NCBI GenBank assembly: GCA_963760735.1 | Contig: CAVXEB010000001.1 | Span: 62,001 to 126,000 of the forward strand | Direction: 5' to 3' | DNA: 64,000 nt | Source of the DNA: CF-46 sp963760735 | GTDB lineage: Bacteria > Chloroflexota > Limnocylindria > Limnocylindrales > CSP1-4 | Part shown: in pieces, positions 61,906 to 64,000 of the stretch | How positions within the stretch are numbered: position 1 is the first letter of the stretch | Layout of the letters: the number at the start of each line of letters is the position of its first letter | The notes under the pieces: model-generated | What the model was told of the DNA's origin: nothing | Database searches by the model: none | The model's input: the letters and a program-made list of their open reading frames with translations, nothing else | Position numbers and translations under genes: made by a program

Positions 61906-64000
61906 GTGACCAACGACGCCGCTCTGCCGCATCCCATCGAGCGTCCCGGCCGTCCGTGGACCGTCCGCGTCGCGGCCTGGAGCGCCCGGCACCGCTGGCC
62001 GGTGGCGGCCCTCTGGTTCGTCGCCACGATCGGGCTGTTCGTCGGGAGCATTGCGGCCGGTGGGACCAAGGCCGTCGAGGCGGTCTCGCGCGATCAGCGC
62101 GCCCGCTACGAGTCCAGCGAGGCGTATCTCGTCTACAGCGACGCCAACGCGTCGGCCGGCCAGGAGGCGCCGGCGTCGCAGCAGTTCCTGCTGCTCGTCT
62201 CCAACCCGAGCGGGACGATGGACGACCCCGCGTTCCAGGCGGCGATCACCGACATCGCGACCCGCCTGACGGCCCTCCAGTCGACGGTCGACGGAACGAC
62301 GGGTCCGGTGTTCACGGACCTCGTCGATCCGACGAAGGCCCCGCCCCAGGCCAACCTGGTCTCGCCGGACCGGACGACGGCCGAGATCGTCGCCCGGGTG
62401 CCGGGTGATGGTGTCGTGATCACCGAGCGACTGGAGCCCGTGCCGGCCGCCCTCGCCGAGATCCGGACCGCTCATCCGGGTCTCCAGATCCACGCCCTCA
62501 ACAACGCCCTGGCCAACGACGAGATCAGCGAGCTGATCAACAGCGGGCTCGACAAGTCGCTCCTGCTGACGATCCCGATCACCTTCGCGATCCTTCTGAT
62601 CGCGTTCGGCGCGGTCGTCGCGGCCGTCGTCCCGCTCGTCCTCGCGGTCACGTCGCTGCTGGCCGCGTTCGGCATGCTCGGCCTGTACAGCCAGCTCGTC
62701 ACGCCGGTCAGCCCGTACGCGAGCCAGCTCGTCGTCCTGATCGGGCTTGCCGTCGCGGTCGACTACTCGCTGTTCATGGTCACCCGGTTCCGGACCGAGC
62801 GCCGCCACGGCCGTGCGAAGCTGGCCGCGATCGAAGCCTCGAGCGCGACCGCCGGGCGAGCCGTCTTCTTCTCCGGGCTCGCGGTGATGATCTCGATCGG
62901 CGGCCTGTTCCTGCTCGACGATCCGCTGTTCCGATCGATGGCCGTCGGGACGATCTCGGTCGTTCTCGTCGCGGTCATCGGCTCGCTCACGTTCCTCCCC
63001 GCCACCCTGGCGATCCTCGGCGACGGCGTGAACCGGCTGCGGATCCCGTACCTCGGCCGCGAGCGACCGGAGGGCAGCGGGATCTGGGCGACCGTCGTCC
63101 GGGCGGTCATGCGGCGGCCGGTGATCTCAGCCGTGGCCAGCGCGGGTCTGCTGATCGTGCTGGCGCTGCCGGTGATCCGACTGCACATGGGCCAGGCCGA
63201 CTTCTCGTCGTTCCCCGACACGCTCGACAGCGTCCAGGCGGTGAACCTGCTGAACGCGAAGTACCCGACCGGCTCCGGCCTCGAGCTGTCGGTCGTCGTG
63301 ACGAACGCGGATCAAGCGGCCACGAAGGCCTCGATCGACAAGATGACCGCAGCGGCCACGGCCTTACCCGGCGTCAGCGGGCCACCGGAGACCACGCTGG
63401 CCGCCGACGGCAAGACCGCGTTCATCTCGTACAAGATGTCCGGCGACCCGAACGACCTCCACAACCAGGACGTCATCCGCCAGATGCGAACGGAGGTCGT
63501 GCCGACGGCGTTCGCCGGCGTCAATGGCGTCCGGGCCCTCGTCACGGGCGACGCCGCGACGACGCTCGACGTCGTGGACTTCTACGTCCAGGGCATTCCC
63601 GAGGTGATCGCGTTCGTCCTGACCCTGTCGTTCCTGCTCCTGCTCGTCGCGTTCCGCTCGATCGTCATCCCGATCAAGGCGATCGTGCTGAACCTGCTGT
63701 CGACGGGCGCCGCGTTCGGCCTGATGGTCGTCGTGTTCCAGGACGGCCTGCTGGACGGGCCGCTCGGCTTCAAGCCCGGGCCGATCGAGGCGTTCGTCCC
63801 GGTCTTCATCTTCACGATCCTCTTCGGCCTGTCGATGGACTACCACGTCTTCATCCTCACCCGGATCAAGGAGGCCCGGGACCACGGGATGAGCTCGAAC
63901 GAGGCCGTCGCGCGCGGGATCTCGATCACGGCGGGCACGATCACGAGCGCGGCCGCGATCATGGTCTGCGTGTTCGCGGTGTTCGTGACGCTGCCGCTCA
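61906..64000 (+). CDS. MMPL/RND-family transporter (runs off the window)
   Basis: At least 698 residues from GTG 61906, open at the window end. Helix 1 is WPVAALWFVATIGLFVGSIA, followed by an external domain, then helices 2-6 including VVLIGLAVAVDYSLFMVTRF with the GxxxDY proton-relay motif. The second half repeats the layout, with ILFGLSMDYHVFILTRI carrying the second GxxxDY. Family members export lipids or drugs in mycobacteria and relatives. Codon use matches neighbours; the missing C-terminus should hold the last helices. Confidence 0.93.
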   Translation, partial: MTNDAALPHPIERPGRPWTVRVAAWSARHRWPVAALWFVATIGLFVGSIAAGGTKAVEAVSRDQRARYESSEAYLVYSDANASAGQEAPASQQFLLLVSNPSGTMDDPAFQAAITDIATRLTALQSTVDGTTGPVFTDLVDPTKAPPQANLVSPDRTTAEIVARVPGDGVVITERLEPVPAALAEIRTAHPGLQIHALNNALANDEISELINSGLDKSLLLTIPITFAILLIAFGAVVAAVVPLVLAVTSLLAAFGMLGLYSQLVTPVSPYASQLVVLIGLAVAVDYSLFMVTRFRTERRHGRAKLAAIEASSATAGRAVFFSGLAVMISIGGLFLLDDPLFRSMAVGTISVVLVAVIGSLTFLPATLAILGDGVNRLRIPYLGRERPEGSGIWATVVRAVMRRPVISAVASAGLLIVLALPVIRLHMGQADFSSFPDTLDSVQAVNLLNAKYPTGSGLELSVVVTNADQAATKASIDKMTAAATALPGVSGPPETTLAADGKTAFISYKMSGDPNDLHNQDVIRQMRTEVVPTAFAGVNGVRALVTGDAATTLDVVDFYVQGIPEVIAFVLTLSFLLLLVAFRSIVIPIKAIVLNLLSTGAAFGLMVVVFQDGLLDGPLGFKPGPIEAFVPVFIFTILFGLSMDYHVFILTRIKEARDHGMSSNEAVARGISITAGTITSAAAIMVCVFAVFVTLPL

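Overview
The window is about 70% G+C, densely coded on both strands, and uses ATG, GTG and TTG starts freely (one gene appears to use CTG). It holds one tRNA (Arg, TCT), no rRNA, no CRISPR array, no insertion sequence and no prophage. The gene content suggests a free-living aerobic heterotroph of a high-GC monoderm-like lineage: acyl-CoA dehydrogenases, split B12-dependent methylmalonyl-CoA mutase, DUF4032, DUF3052, DUF5666, ScyD-type secreted propellers, ABC-2 exporters, and several lipoproteins. Chloroflexota (Limnocylindria-like) or Actinomycetota fit best; the sequence alone does not settle which.

Layout. 0-2.3 kb: lipoprotein, an Imm26-like/LRR protein and an orphan contractile-tail tube protein. 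2.4-4.6 kb: a two-gene D-glutamate operon (dgcN-dgcA). 4.6-5.4 kb: DnaA-box-like repeats, a structured leader and a small unknown gene. 5.6-8.4 kb: small genes and a solitary DNA methyltransferase. 8.4-13.3 kb: tRNA-Arg, a zinc-finger protein, then an envelope-stress-type locus (HtrA, DUF5666 protein, sensor kinase, response regulator). 13.4-18.8 kb: BldC-like regulator, class III aminotransferase, acyl-CoA dehydrogenase, GMC oxidoreductase. 18.8-21.9 kb: EamA exporter, a domain-permuted Ada/Ogt protein translationally coupled to an ECF sigma factor, and a divergent small membrane protein. 22-33 kb: methyltransferase, cupredoxin, GNATs, DUF4032-ABC exporter operon, nitroreductase-hydrolase pair, DnaJ fusion, FAD oxidoreductase. 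33-44 kb: mutase large subunit, orf90-arsR-trxA operon, threonine dehydratase, metallopeptidase, hydrolase, acetylpolyamine amidohydrolase, folE. 44-50 kb: ECF sigma factor with a frameshifted membrane propeller; a MarR-beta-solenoid fusion divergent from a drug-type ABC exporter; a ScyD-like protein. 50-60.6 kb: B12-binding mutase subunit, meaB, 3-hydroxyacyl-CoA dehydrogenase, hybrid histidine kinase, acyl-CoA and aldehyde dehydrogenases and small enzymes. 60.7-64 kb: frameshifted kelch lipoprotein and an MMPL transporter cut by the window edge.

How it works together. The metabolic genes point to oxidation of acyl-CoAs and amino-acid carbon: two acyl-CoA dehydrogenases, a 3-hydroxyacyl-CoA dehydrogenase, methylmalonyl-CoA mutase with its MeaB chaperone, threonine dehydratase, aminotransferase and semialdehyde-type aldehyde dehydrogenase. 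Regulation is unusually readable. About twenty genes have a [T/C/G]ANNNT -10 element that ends 6-8 nt before the start codon and no Shine-Dalgarno sequence, so their mRNAs should be leaderless. Genes with a clear GGAGG-type site either sit inside operons or have the -10 far upstream. Three promoters of the kinase/regulator/HtrA locus share TGAGA repeats spaced exactly 11 bp, which makes a likely self-contained regulon resembling mycobacterial mprAB-pepD.

Three long genes (44.8, 53.6 and 61.56 kb) are interrupted by an apparent +1 frameshift each. Sequencing error is the simplest explanation, but all three have the same sign.
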